Position numbers and translations under genes: made by a program. Shown one piece after another: positions 1-10,316 of a stretch of 64,000 bases of DNA. Within the stretch, counting starts at the first letter, position 1; each line of letters starts with the position of its first letter. The DNA comes from Pleurostoma richardsiae. Lineage: Eukaryota; Ascomycota; Sordariomycetes; Calosphaeriales; Pleurostomataceae. Under the pieces are notes generated by a model. That model was not told the origin of the DNA and searched no databases. It saw only the letters and a list, made by a program, of their open reading frames with translations. Location of the stretch: NCBI GenBank assembly GCA_030052745.1, contig JANBVO010000046.1, positions 186,001-250,000 of the forward strand, written 5' to 3'.

Positions 1-88
1 CGCAGCCGCCCTCCATGGGGAAGGCCGAGGGGTTGTCGGTGTAGTGCGGGAAGGGAGGCCCGGCAGAATGGGGTGTATCGGCCGACAT
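1..88 (-). CDS. 5' end of an unidentified gene, running off the left edge
   Basis: On the minus strand an ATG at 88-86 opens a frame that stays open to the window edge (29 codons). The first residues read MSADTPHSAGPPFPHYTDNP, then a Met-Glu-Gly-Gly stretch. Codon third positions are mostly G or C, as in the other genes here, and the base at -3 of the ATG is A, as usual for fungal starts. The Pro/Ser-rich start does not identify a family. Only the N-terminus lies in the window, so no function can be given. Confidence 0.5.
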   Translation of the reverse strand, partial: MSADTPHSAGPPFPHYTDNPSAFPMEGGC

Positions 89-1622
89 GATGTTGGCTTG
101 TTGCGCACGTTCAAGAGATCGCGTGATGTCAGTGTGGTGTTTCTCTTGCAGACGCACAAAGGCTTGGCAGCGGGGAAAGGAGAAGACGAAGATCATGGGA
201 ACGGAGCTCACAGTTGAGAGGAGCAGATGCTTCTTATCTAGCGTCCCACGGTCGGAAGGATTCTTCCCCTCGAGAATCCTACTGTGTCAGCTTGGCGTCT
301 CGTACTGCCTGTCGAAGGGCATGAAGAGATCAATGTCAATGTCGTGGACAGGGCGCGCTTGTTTGCTATTATGTCGAGGAACCTTTTCTTAACGGCTTCA
401 TTGCTTTTGTTTGTGGCTGCGCCAGGCTGCCAGGCCGCCAGAGTTGCCTGTTCAGGCAGGTGGGGACGCCTGAGATACCACCTGAGCCTATCAGATCATA
501 CCATCACCAGGTCCCCAGGTCTCGTGTAAGTCAAGGTACGGAGTAGAGATGAAGGGGAAGTATCGTTGTTTGTCTGTCTGTCTATCTCCTCTATCCCAGG
601 TGAACCCAAGGTTGTGGTGAAATAAAGGGATGTGAGAAGATTGTGTCACGTTAGCTTGGAGGTCGTGTGACGATGCTAGGGACACGTCGGGAGAACGAGC
701 TCCCACTTGTCAAAACTTACGAGTCGGTTTTTCTTTTACACCAGCAAGGCGCATGGTTGAAAAGAAAAGAGGTCAAGGCATTGCGCTTTAGGCTCATATC
801 GAACGTATGAATGAAGTCCCAGCAACCTCCTGTCACCCTCTGGTAACTGTTAGCTGAGGGAAACGGAGAGAGATAGAAGGGGGCAGGTGGAGAGGGCTGT
901 CAACCTACCTTGACCTCGTCCCTAGGGTGGTTGTTTTCTCTTCCGCCCGACTGCCCCTAATTCCTCTCCTATCAGCTCTCCCTGCCGCCAGGCTGATGGT
1001 TAGCCCGGGTACCAGCTTATGCCCGGAAACAGCCGCTCTACTACGTCGCACAGGGTACAACACATGGGATAACACCCCCGAACGTGTCGATTAATGACTC
1101 TGTGAGGCAGGTATGTTTTCGAAATCACTACATCGGAAACCACTCGCTATGAATGCTGATTTTTCATGATAGAATTAGAAATGGCCAGGCAGATCGTAAC
1201 TCCAGACCTGCTATCTGACCGCATTACGGTGCTCTTGATGGCTTTAGCGTTACAACCTTCGAAAATATGCTGTGGTATGAAGATGCAAGGTCTACGGTGA
1301 TGATGACTCGCAGTCTATGTATTGTCGAGTTATGACAATTTCCCATATATGCCTTCCTGGGAACGTTGTCCAGACGCTTGGCCAAAAGATCCGATAGACA
1401 AGCCTTATGCAGGAGTGGAACCGTCAGGATAATTCGTCTCGGAGAGTTGAGTGCCTTTGAGACTTAGCGAACTCTATCGCATTCAATATTCTGACCTAAA
1501 TTGTGTTCTCATAATATCTTGGTGGGGACCTAGTTATCATCGACCCCAGGAAAGAGGCCCTTGTGAAGCTACCCAAAAGATGCGAGGGGTCGGCTTGCCG
1601 CCTCCTCACTTCTACTCAGGGC
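89..1622. other. Intergenic region, no gene supported
   Basis: About 1.5 kb between the left-edge gene, whose promoter it should contain, and the 3' end of the MFS permease. Only short out-of-context frames occur. Pyrimidine-rich stretches and a run of TCTG repeats near 570-590 are present, but I see no RNA gene or element. Confidence 0.5.
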
Positions 1623-3290
1623 TCACAGGACGTATCTGAAGTCGACGTTCTCCAGATCCGTCTTGTCATGCATACCGAGCCTCATACCGTCGAGCCTCTC
1701 CTCCAGCCCCTCCAGCCGGCCGAACCTGCTGTCCCTGCGCTTGTTCTGCACGATCATGTAGAAGCGCAGCAGGACCGCGCTGATGAGGGCGGCGCAGAAG
1801 AAGACCAGGATGGTCGTGATGGCGAGCACGTACTTTGGCGCATCCTGGCTCCTGAAGAGGAAGGGTCCCGCGATGTTACCCGCAGCGAAGATAATAAACA
1901 GGAGTGTGTTCGTGAAGGCGCGCTTGGTGTGTCCTGCCACGTTCTGACCGACGATCGTGAGGACGAAGGGCCACTGTCGTCAATGTCAGCATTAGGGAAA
2001 TCAGGTGGTTGTCGCGGAAACCGAAATGTACTAACCGTGACGGCATACGAATTGATGAGCCAGTAGGCAACGACGCGGCCGTACTTGTTCGCATTGGTAT
2101 CCATGGTGCCATAGACAGCAGCGATTCCAGCAATGGCCGGAAGCAGCGGGACGATCATGCCCCAGGTCCGAAGGTTGCCGTACTTGAGCGAGAAGGATCC
2201 CCAGACGACCATGCTGCCGGCGCTCACGACCGAGGACGGCAGGCCGATGAGGAGCGTCCTGAAGGAGTCGAAGCCGAAGCCAGAGATGACCAGCGACCCG
2301 AAGCTGGTCAGGCCGCCGTTGGGCAGCTGCGTGAACAGCACGAACGCCAGCACCAGCCAGGTCTTGGGGTCCTTGACGGCGTGCCACATCTGGTAGTACT
2401 TCCACTGGTAGCCCTTGATGCCCATCATGTTCTCCGCGACGCGCTGCACGGCGATGATCTGCTCCTCGTGGGTCAGGAACTTGGCCCTGCTGGGCGTCTC
2501 CGGCATGAAGAAGAACCAGCAGACGCCGACGATGACGGACACGAGGCCCAGCACCAGGAATATGTACATCCAGGGCCGGAGCGCCGTGTTGGTGATGTGG
2601 CCTAGGCCGTAGGACAGCAGGCTGGACAGGATAGAGAAGGTCCCCTGCATCGCGGCCCAGAGCATCGTCCGCATGACCTGCTCCCGGCGGGTGTAGAACA
2701 TGGAGGTGTACATGACGAAGCCGGGAGTGACGACGGACTCGGCAACGCCAAGGAGGAAGCGGATGACCATGAGGCCGGCGAAGTTCTTCAGCCCAAGATG
2801 CCTGATCAGGGGTCAGCATAGCCATGATACTAACAAAAGAAACACCACGAGATAGAGCCAGGGGTGCTCCTTACGCAAGCATGAGGACTCCCCACGCGAC
2901 GACCGAGACGCTGAGGATCTTGGCGGTCCTGTACCGCTGGAGGATGTAGTTGGCGGGATACTGAGCGACGAGGTAGCCGAAGTAGAACATGGACGAGGAC
3001 CACGAGTACTGCGTCCCGTGGAGGCCGAGATCCTCGCGGAAGTTGAAGAGGACGGCCCAGCCCATCGCAACCTTGTCAACGTAGTTCAAGCCGTACAAGA
3101 TGCACATCAGGGGCAGCAGGTGCAAGTCGATCTTGCGGCGGACCAGGTCGGCCGCCTCCTCAGAGTACGCCTGGGGATTGGACTCCTCGAAGAGCTCGTA
3201 GCCCTCGTCGGCGACCTGCCCCTTGAGGCCGGCCTCCTTGTCGAGCCCCTCATCGCGGGGCACGCTGGCGATCTGGATGCTGTCAGCCAT
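1623..3290 (-). CDS. MFS permease, allantoate/Dal5-like (anion:cation symporter family)
   Basis: Three exons, 3290-2875, 2801-2036 and 1973-1623, give 510 residues; both introns have GT..AG ends and the second is 62 nt. About 12 hydrophobic segments form two six-helix halves. The N-terminal half carries the family signature (GLNYVDKVAMGWAVLFNFRE, then SSMFYFGYLVAQYPANYI). The middle helix has GVAESVVTPGFVMYTSMFYT, followed by a W-FFMPETPS-A--L--EE linker typical of Dal5/Tna1-type plasma-membrane symporters for allantoate, ureidosuccinate, small peptides or vitamins. The gene is divergent from an M20 hydrolase with about 600 bp between their starts, so the two may be co-regulated. The substrate cannot be read from the sequence. 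Confidence 0.93.
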
Positions 3291-3886
3291 TTTGGTTCAA
3301 GATCGGCTCGCACTGAGAGTTCCAACTCTCGTAGAGACAAAAAGACGCTATCACGGCCAGGATCCCAGCTGAGTGCCGCCATGGCGGTGGGAAGCAGCGT
3401 GGTAATAAGGGCGACAGGACGCGTTATCTCCGTCGCCGGCATATCGAGCAGTGCCGGCCGTGTCTGCTGCTCCTCCGGGTGCGGAGTTCGACGGCCGCGT
3501 GGGAGAGATAAGAGTAGCGTGGGCATCCTGGCATCCTGCGCAGGATCGACAGTCTGGGTCGTCTGTCGCACGAGCCATGAGTCGCGCGGGGATCCATCTC
3601 GCGAGGTCAGGATTCTGCTCCCGCAGCTTGATTGGGCCTTCGCCGCCGAAATGCAACGCTTCGGCGGCTCCACTCTCGACAATATAGACCTTATGGAATC
3701 GAAAGTTCGCTGGACCGCAGTCGGACAAAGTCCGACCGGCGTCTTCCGGCGCGACGGTTAGAGATATCGGCGGGTGTGGCGCCTGCCAAGGAGGCACTTC
3801 GCGACAGCCGATGTCGAAACAAGCTTCTAGGCTCGGGGAATTGTTTTAGTCATTGATTGAGACTGCGCTGCTTATTCCAAACACAC
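3291..3886. promoter_or_regulatory. Shared promoter region of the MFS permease and M20 hydrolase
   Basis: A 596-bp gap between two divergent starts (ATG at 3290 on minus, ATG at 3887 on plus). Long frames occur on both strands but do not resemble known proteins and are probably chance frames in GC-rich DNA. I recognise no specific operator or TATA box. Confidence 0.4.
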
Positions 3887-5167
3887 ATGAGTCCGTCGTT
3901 GGGATTGACAGGCAGGCATACTGCGACCACGACGTCCGCGAAAATGCAGATACCGGAGATTGACGAAGACAGATGTCTTCAGTTCCTCTCCAAGCTCATC
4001 CAGATCAAGAGCTACTCCAAGACCGATGGCGAGCTGGAGGCCACCGCCTTCATGGCGGAGCGGATGAAGGAGATTGGGCTTGACGCCGACGTCTTCCCCT
4101 TCGACGGCGGCAAGCGCCAGAACGCCCTGGGCGTCTGGAAGGGGAGAGGAAGCGGCGATAAAGACAGCTCCGCCAGCCCGCCCAGCACGCTGCTCTTCAA
4201 CGGCCACCTGGACACGAATCCCGTCTCCGAGGGCTGGACGGTCGATCCCTGGGAGGGCAAGATCGACGAGGACTTCATCTACGGCATCGGCGTCAGCAAC
4301 ATGAAGTCCGGGTGCGCCGCCTACTACTGCGCCGTCGAGGCCCTCAAGGCCGGCGGCTGGCGGCCGAGGGGCGACGTCGTGCTGACCTATGTCGTCGGCG
4401 AGCTGCAGGGCGGCGTCGGCACGATAGCCCTGATCGAGCAGGGGAGGATCAAGGCAGACTACTTCATCAACTGCGAGCCCTCGGACATCCGGGCCATCAC
4501 CATGCATGCCGAGGCCCTGACCTTCGAGATCGAGCTGATCGGGGTCACGCGGCACATGTCGGCGCGCGAGGAGGCGTCCGATGCCATCCTGGCCGCCTGC
4601 GAGCTCATCCCCCAGCTCGACAGGATGACCTTCCGCGGGGCGAAGACGAAGGACCACGAGCGGTGCAACCGCTGCTCCGTGGGCATCGTGCACGGCGCAC
4701 TGGGCAAGGACCTGGCCGAGTGGCGGCCGGCGCAGGTCGCCGACTTCTGCAAGCTGGCCGGCAGCGCGAGATACGCGCCCGGTCAGACCCAGGAGGACGT
4801 CATGGCCGACCTCCGGGACGCCGTCGAGAAGGTGGTGGGTAAGTACGAGGGCATGACGTACCGGCTCGAGCAGCGGTTCGAGCCGACGATGCCGGCCTTT
4901 GAGGTGCCGCGGCAGTCCGAGATCGTCCGCTCGCTCAACGAGGCGTACCACGCCGTCCGCGGCGAGGAGCAGCCGACCGGGGTGCTGGCGCCGACGTGCT
5001 TCTACGGCTCCGACGCGGGTCACTTGTACGCCCGGCTCGGCATGGAGGGAATCGTGTGCGGCCCGGGAGGGAGGTACAACACCCGGCCCGACGAGAAGGT
5101 CGACATCCCGGACTACTTAGACGCCGTGCGCACATTCATGAGGGTGATAGTAGATATCTGTGGTTAG
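3887..5167 (+). CDS. M20 family metallo-amidohydrolase (ArgE/DapE/acetylornithine deacetylase-like)
   Basis: An intronless frame of 426 residues from the ATG at 3887. The next in-frame ATG at 3944 begins MQIPEIDEDRCLQFLSKLIQ and is an equally good start. M20 landmarks are present: NGHLDTNP (His107, Asp109), a YGIGVSNMKSG segment where the family usually has D-M-K, GELQGG at about Glu172 where the family usually has E-E, a dimerisation domain with GVTRHMS, and a C-terminal GSDAGH metal site. M20 enzymes remove acyl or carbamoyl groups from amino acids or cleave dipeptides, usually in the cytosol. The two changed ligand positions also occur, as I recall, in a bacterial ArgE-like subgroup, so this may be a distinct lineage. 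It sits between a permease and an M28 peptidase. Confidence 0.9.
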   Translation: MSPSLGLTGRHTATTTSAKMQIPEIDEDRCLQFLSKLIQIKSYSKTDGELEATAFMAERMKEIGLDADVFPFDGGKRQNALGVWKGRGSGDKDSSASPPSTLLFNGHLDTNPVSEGWTVDPWEGKIDEDFIYGIGVSNMKSGCAAYYCAVEALKAGGWRPRGDVVLTYVVGELQGGVGTIALIEQGRIKADYFINCEPSDIRAITMHAEALTFEIELIGVTRHMSAREEASDAILAACELIPQLDRMTFRGAKTKDHERCNRCSVGIVHGALGKDLAEWRPAQVADFCKLAGSARYAPGQTQEDVMADLRDAVEKVVGKYEGMTYRLEQRFEPTMPAFEVPRQSEIVRSLNEAYHAVRGEEQPTGVLAPTCFYGSDAGHLYARLGMEGIVCGPGGRYNTRPDEKVDIPDYLDAVRTFMRVIVDICG

Positions 5168-5697
5168 TAGTATGTAATACATCCATCGTACACAATGACG
5201 GTATCCCTACACACTTCGAGCCGTGCTTGCGCATCTGCCCGCCATCGTACCGCTCAGCCTCCGGCTGCCCACGCCGACCAGCTTCTTGCCGCCCACGTGG
5301 GATGGACTGGGACGCCCTTCGGCACTCTCCCGCACTTGCGGCCTTCCATCCCTCGTGCCAAGCCGCCGAAGCGCCGGCGCGTCTAGGAAGCAGTGGCTAA
5401 TGGAAGAAGCCGAGCGGGCAGGTGGAGCGGGAGATCGGGGTGGGGCTCCGACCGTTGGAGCTACTGTCCCTACGGCAAATCAGCCTTGGACAGTCGGGTG
5501 ATGGGCGAGTCATTCGGCCGAGTCCAGGCGGGGGCCCTCCGGTATGCCGCCGGTCGGCCGGAGGTCTTGCGCCGAAGAGCATCTCCGATGTTCGCCATGC
5601 GCGCTCTTCGAGCCGACGACCTGCGCGACCTGCGCGTGCTGGAACGAGCCTGCAACGCGACGTCACAGCAGAGCGCACGGCCAGGCGGACGTCCGGC
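5168..5697. other. Intergenic region upstream of the M28 peptidase
   Basis: 530 bp between the two hydrolase genes. A frame continuous with the peptidase runs back to about 5422 but lacks an ATG and does not look like a membrane anchor. An untranslated leader or promoter is the simplest reading; an unseen upstream exon cannot be excluded. Confidence 0.4.
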
Positions 5698-8010
5698 ATG
5701 GCGATATCGACTCTCACGGTCTCCCAGGAGGAGGCCGAGCAAGTCATGCTCGATACGCCCCGCGTAGACTACCTACGCCACTGGTCCAAGTCATATAGTG
5801 CCGAGGCGCATCTCGCCGGCGACCTGGCCCACGCGAGCAGGATACGCGACCTCTGGCGGTCGTACGGGATCCCGACTGAGCTGGTGCGGTACGACGTGCT
5901 TCAGAACTTCCCGACGGCGCAGTCCCTCCGGCTGCACGACCCAGATGGCGGCGTCACCTTCGAGGCGAGCCTGGCCGAGGACGAGCTGCCCGAGGATCCT
6001 ACATCCTCGCCGGCAAGGGGCCTGCCGGCGTTCCATGGCTTCAGCGCCAACGGCAGCGTCAGCGCCGAGCTGGTATACGCGAACTTCGGGACCCTGCAGG
6101 ACTTCCAGCTGCTCGAGTCAAAGGGGATCTCGGTGCGGGGGAAGGTCGTCATCTGCAAGTACGCCAAGGTCTTCCGCGGGCTGAAGGTGCGGGCGGCGCA
6201 GGTGTTCGGCGCCGCGGCGGTGATCGTGTACAACGACCCCCAGGAGGACGGCGAGTACACGGCCAAGAACGGCTACCAGCACTACCCGCACGGCCCGGCC
6301 CGGCACCCCAAGACCATCCAGCGCGGCAGCGTCGACTTCTTCTCCGTCGCCGTGGGCGATCCCACCACGCCGGGGTACCCGAGCCTCCCTGAGGGAGAGG
6401 TAGATAGGAAGGACCCGACGCACGCCATCCCGAAGATCCCGTCACTCCCTATCTCGTATGCGGACGCAGAGCCTCTACTGAAGGCACTGAACGGCTGCGG
6501 ACTCTCTCCTGCGGAGGTCGGAGGCGAGGAGGGCGACTGGCGCGGAGAACTTGAGGGGGTCGAGTATTGCACCGGGCCGAGCACTGTCAAGGTGTCGCTC
6601 GTCAACGAAGGTACGCGCACTCCTAGGAGCAATAGGGCCAGGACCATATTGATAAGGTAGTTAGGCACCTACAAGTATGCTCCGATCTATAATGTCATCG
6701 GTACCATAGACGGCCTCAGCGAGGAGTGTGTGGTCCTTGGGAACCACCACGACTCGTGGTGCTGCGGCGCAGTCGACCCTGTCAGCGGCAGCGCCGCCAT
6801 GAACGAGGTTGCCAGATCATTAGGGGACCTGCTGACGAAGGGCTGGAAGCCCTTGAGGAAAATGTACGTAGACAGCCTTTCCTCGCCGTCATTGCTGCAC
6901 GACGCTGACACAAGCATGCGCGTACAGAATACTGGCCAGCTGGGACAACGAGGAGTACGGCCTGGTGGGCTCCACGGAATGGGGGGAGGACAACGCCGAC
7001 TACCTCAGCAAGAACTGCGTCGTGTGTAAGGCCTATTACCACACCGCATGTGTCTTCTGACCGCACCATATGACAGCTACTAACCCGCACCCCAGACCTT
7101 AACGTGGACGAGTCCACAAACGGCGGCAGGATCCTCGGCGCCACGGGCAGCCCGCTCCTCAATAGCGTCCTACGCGAGGTAGCGCGCACCGTTCCCTCGC
7201 CTGTAACGGAGGGGAGCTTGACCGTCTACGATGACTGGCTGGCCTGGCAGCGGCGGGCGTCTCCGTCGCTGAGGGAGCCAGGGGTGGCACTGATGGGCAC
7301 GGGGAGCGACTACACCGTCTTCTTCGACCACCTGGGCGTCCCCTCTGTTGACATGCTCTTCAACCAGCAGGGCCGCGGCGTCTACCCCTATCACTCCAAC
7401 TACGACAGCTACTACTGGCTCGACAAGTTTGGCGATGTCGGCTTCAGGAAGCACCTGGCCATGGCTCAGCTGTGGGGGATCATGGCGGTACGTTTTGCCG
7501 GCGCCGCCGTCGTGCCGTTCCGTTCAGGGGAGTACGCCACCGTTTTGATGAGACACGCGCGGGATCTCAAGGCAGGGGTGGGCAGGAACCTGCGCCTCCA
7601 AGAGCTGGAGGAGATCTTGGAAGCGCTCCAGTCCGCGGCTGAGGAGTTCGACACCCTCGCCGATCAAGTGAGGTCGAACACAGAGTCTCAGATCGATAGG
7701 ATCACGGCTATCAACAAGGCTTATGCAGCTTTCGAGCGAACTTTCCTCCTGGAAAAGGGGGAAGGCCTCCCGGGGAGACCTTGGTACAGGCATATGGTGA
7801 GTACCTACTCAGCACGCTCCTTGACCGGCATGTGAGTGACTAACGAGTAAGATATTTGCCCCTGGTTTGTGGTACGGTTACGACGGCGTAGTGTTCCCCG
7901 GCGTTCTCGAGTGCTTAGAGAACGGAGACCCGGCAGGGGCGGCTTTATGGGTAGAAAAGATCGTAAAAGTGTTGCAGAAGGTCACGGATATGTTACGCCA
8001 GCAGATATGA
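5698..8010 (+). CDS. PA-domain M28 peptidase, glutamate carboxypeptidase II/transferrin-receptor-like
   Basis: Five exons, 5698-6610, 6665-6863, 6928-7025, 7096-7796 and 7852-8010, join in phase to 689 residues; the introns are 54, 64, 70 and 55 nt. Order of parts: N-terminal part, protease-associated domain (KYAKVFRGLKVRAAQVFGAA), M28 zinc peptidase domain, then a TFR-like dimerisation domain ending RHMIFAPGLWYGYDGVVFPG. All metal and catalytic residues of human GCPII have counterparts: His332 in GNHHDSW, Asp in GAVDPVSG, Glu-Glu in DNEEYG, Asp in LNVDES, His in YPYHSNYD. No N-terminal membrane segment follows the first in-frame ATG, unlike GCPII or yeast Tre1/Tre2, so it may be soluble. The lysine that grips the C-terminal glutamate in GCPII (HNKYAG) is not conserved (WYGYDG), so specificity probably differs. 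Confidence 0.9.
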
Positions 8011-9749
8011 AGCAGGTATCATCCAGCAAAAGCTCTCACAATCAAAAGTCAAGGAGGAATTTGCCCAAGCCACCAGTCTCCTACTGTGACCGCTACCTGC
8101 CACTCCTTGCCGTTCCCGTGGCCCTCCCGTCTCATCCTGGTCTTTGCCAGTCAGAGTTTGACCTTGCCGATAGCATCCGCCGCTAGTATCAGGCTTTGAG
8201 CTGGCATCTACTGTGGTCCATGGCGGATACCCACCACTGACTGCCTGGCTAGTGGAACTCGTAGCAATGGAGGGATGGTTCCCGAATCGGCCACGGGAGG
8301 TGTAGCAGTGTCCACACGAGAAACCTGATCAATAGCATGAAGCCACTATTTCAAAGACCTGAATACGACTTGATCTGTCTTCGAGCTTGTTGCCGGCTCT
8401 CAACGTCGTTACGAACTGTGTTGTCTTCGGATCTTGTCTCCTGAAGGCATTTTACGGCGGTGATGTTTTGATGTAAACAAAGCCTCTGCATGCCGCCAGG
8501 TCCTTTCGAAGTAGACAATACGGGCTTCCAACTGTGACGAAGCCATAGGAATAGGTGGCTGACGTAGGTACTACATACAAGGCATGTAATCTCACATATT
8601 AAACACCATTCAGCGTCTCCCAATTGCCTAGAGCGAGGGAGGATACCGAGTCACTCTGTCACTGCATGCAACTCCCGCCGTCTTATCTTCCGATTCGGAC
8701 TAATTCTCGCCTCGCACCGCACAGGAACGAATTCCCCGAATCTGCAACCTGCCCGAACAAGTATGAGTAGAGCCCTCCCACGCGGCACCCCCTCTGTCAG
8801 CTCGGCCATCGATCGAGTGAGCTGTCCGTCCCGATGCCACAGAGCAAAGAAATGACTAAGAGGCAGAGCGAGGGTGAGAAGAAAGCCGCTCACTGGAGCG
8901 ACGCAGCCCCATACCATGATGCCACGCGCAGATTCTGCGGTGTCACCCATCTCCGCCCGGTGGTTGGGTCCCCACGTCGATGGGGAGGGGGGAGGGTGAA
9001 CGCCTCCTTGCAGTGCCAAGGGGAGAGGATCCGACTCGACTCGACTCGCCTGGCCTTGCCTTGCCTGCGGGGATGAAGAAGCAGCGACAGCTAGCGAAGG
9101 GAGCATCTTCCTTTCTTTCATCGCTTGCGGCGCCAGCCTGAAAAGACGGGCCGCTCCTTCAGCTCGGTCCCAGAACTGCCTACCTTAGCCCACCGCGGTG
9201 CTTATCATCTACGGCACGCTTGACCCCCCCTGGAGACCGACCGGCGCCTTTGCTGCCTCGCCCATCCTAAACCCCACGCTTCTGCAGCCTATGCCGTAAG
9301 AAGCACGAGTAGCAGATGGGTAAACCGGGTGGGAAACAGCCGTGTGAGCCACAGTAACGTAACCCATAGCCAGGTCAGGGTGGGCCGGCAGCGCAGGGCA
9401 TTGGGTCCCGAGGACATCTGACCGTGGAGGGAGGAAGCATTGCATCCCTGCTTGCAACTGCAGGATGCAGCAGCAGCCTACCTCCCCCCAAATCTAGCCA
9501 ACAGCCAGTGGGAGGGTAGATCCACACACGCCGCGCCCAGGAGACAAGCCTCCCCCCTCTCCCCCCCCTTCAGCAGCCGCCTGCAGATGCTGAGGGCCAA
9601 CTGACTCGTTATCTGGCCCTCTGCTGTGTGACCCGCGTCTTCTGGTGGCCCAGAGGAGGCCGTCATGTGGGTGGGGGCAAAGAGGAGAAATGCGGTACTC
9701 GGCGGGTGAGAGAGAGAAGAGACCAAGTGGGAGGAGGAAGGGCCGCGGG
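8011..9749. other. Intergenic region, no gene supported
   Basis: About 1.7 kb upstream of the metallothionein promoter. Short GACTC and CCTTG tandem runs lie near 9030-9065. The longest frame (8651-9121, minus) has low-complexity composition and no recognisable domain. I see no RNA gene. Confidence 0.45.
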
Positions 9750-9758
9750 TATTTAAAG
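9750..9758 (+). promoter_or_regulatory. TATA-like box of the metallothionein gene
   Basis: TATTTAAAG lies about 145 bp before the metallothionein ATG and is followed by a leader rich in CAACA and TCTCC, typical of highly expressed fungal genes. Position and sequence fit a TATA box for a transcript starting near 9780-9790. No experimental start is known. Confidence 0.5.
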
Positions 9759-9901
9759 GGTGAGAGTTCGTCCCGTTGCTGGCAGAGTCTCCTCTCCAAC
9801 ATCAACAAACAGACTCATCGTTAAACAACAATCTTCAGATCTCAAAAAGACTCCCCAGACTCTCTATCAAGTCTAAATCCAACTCTCCTCCATCACTCAA
9901 C

Positions 9902-10316
9902 ATGTCTCCCTGGTAAGCTTAAGGCTCTATCCTACCCAGCCCCCCAACACCCCTCCCCTCCATCAAACCCTATCTGCCCAACTCCCTGCAGCCAAGTTGC
10001 AGTCTGAGAACCTCTACGGCCTCTCCCACGCACCCTGATGGCTGGAAATCCAACCAACGGCGTCTTTTTGCTAATCACGGGCGTCTCCGCCCTTGCAGCT
10101 CCTGCTCCTCGTGCGCCGCTGGCTGCGCCGGCTCCTGCGAGAGCTGCTCCTGCTCCTCCTGCGGCGTGAGTACACCCCCTTTGCCCACTCTGGCTGGTGG
10201 AAAGCAGAGATTTTCTTCATCTCTGTCTTCATATTGGCCCCCAGCCCCGGACATGTCTGCTTGTCGTTCTACGATCCGAGTGGCTAGCTAACACCATCCA
10301 TGCCTTGCAGCACTGA
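9902..10316 (+). CDS. Ultra-short metallothionein, 27 residues, three exons
   Basis: Exons 9902-9912, 10099-10165 and 10311-10316 join in phase to a 27-residue protein starting MSPCSCSSCAAGC. The introns are 186 and 145 nt, with GTAAGC..GCAG and GTGAGT..GCAG ends and a GCTAAC branch site in the second. Cysteines are at 4, 6, 9, 13, 17, 20, 22 and 25: eight Cys in C-x-C and C-x2-C spacing, with almost only Ser, Gly and Ala between them and no aromatic residue. This is the layout of fungal copper metallothioneins such as the Neurospora CuMT, which is 26 residues with seven Cys. Such proteins bind Cu(I) or Zn(II) in the cytosol to buffer and detoxify metal. The last exon codes only His and the stop. 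A TATA box and a leader with highly-expressed character precede it. It converges on a zinc transporter gene. Confidence 0.85.

Noticed and set aside
2031-2825. Long minus-strand and plus-strand frames within the MFS permease
   Set aside because: They are out-of-frame shadows of a GC-rich gene; composition is Arg/His/Pro-heavy with no domain, while the permease frame has full family similarity.
3018-3797. Frames of 148-247 codons in the divergent region between the permease and the M20 gene
   Set aside because: They overlap the permease start or the shared promoter, have low-complexity composition, and lack any motif or sensible splice context.
8651-9121. 156-codon minus-strand frame
   Set aside because: Low-complexity, poor codon bias, no domain and no intron or leader context; treated as non-coding.
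9902-10015. Alternative metallothionein splice to the CTGCAG acceptor near 9991
   Set aside because: It gives only a few residues before a TGA and loses the cysteine-rich part; the 10098 acceptor yields a complete metallothionein pattern.
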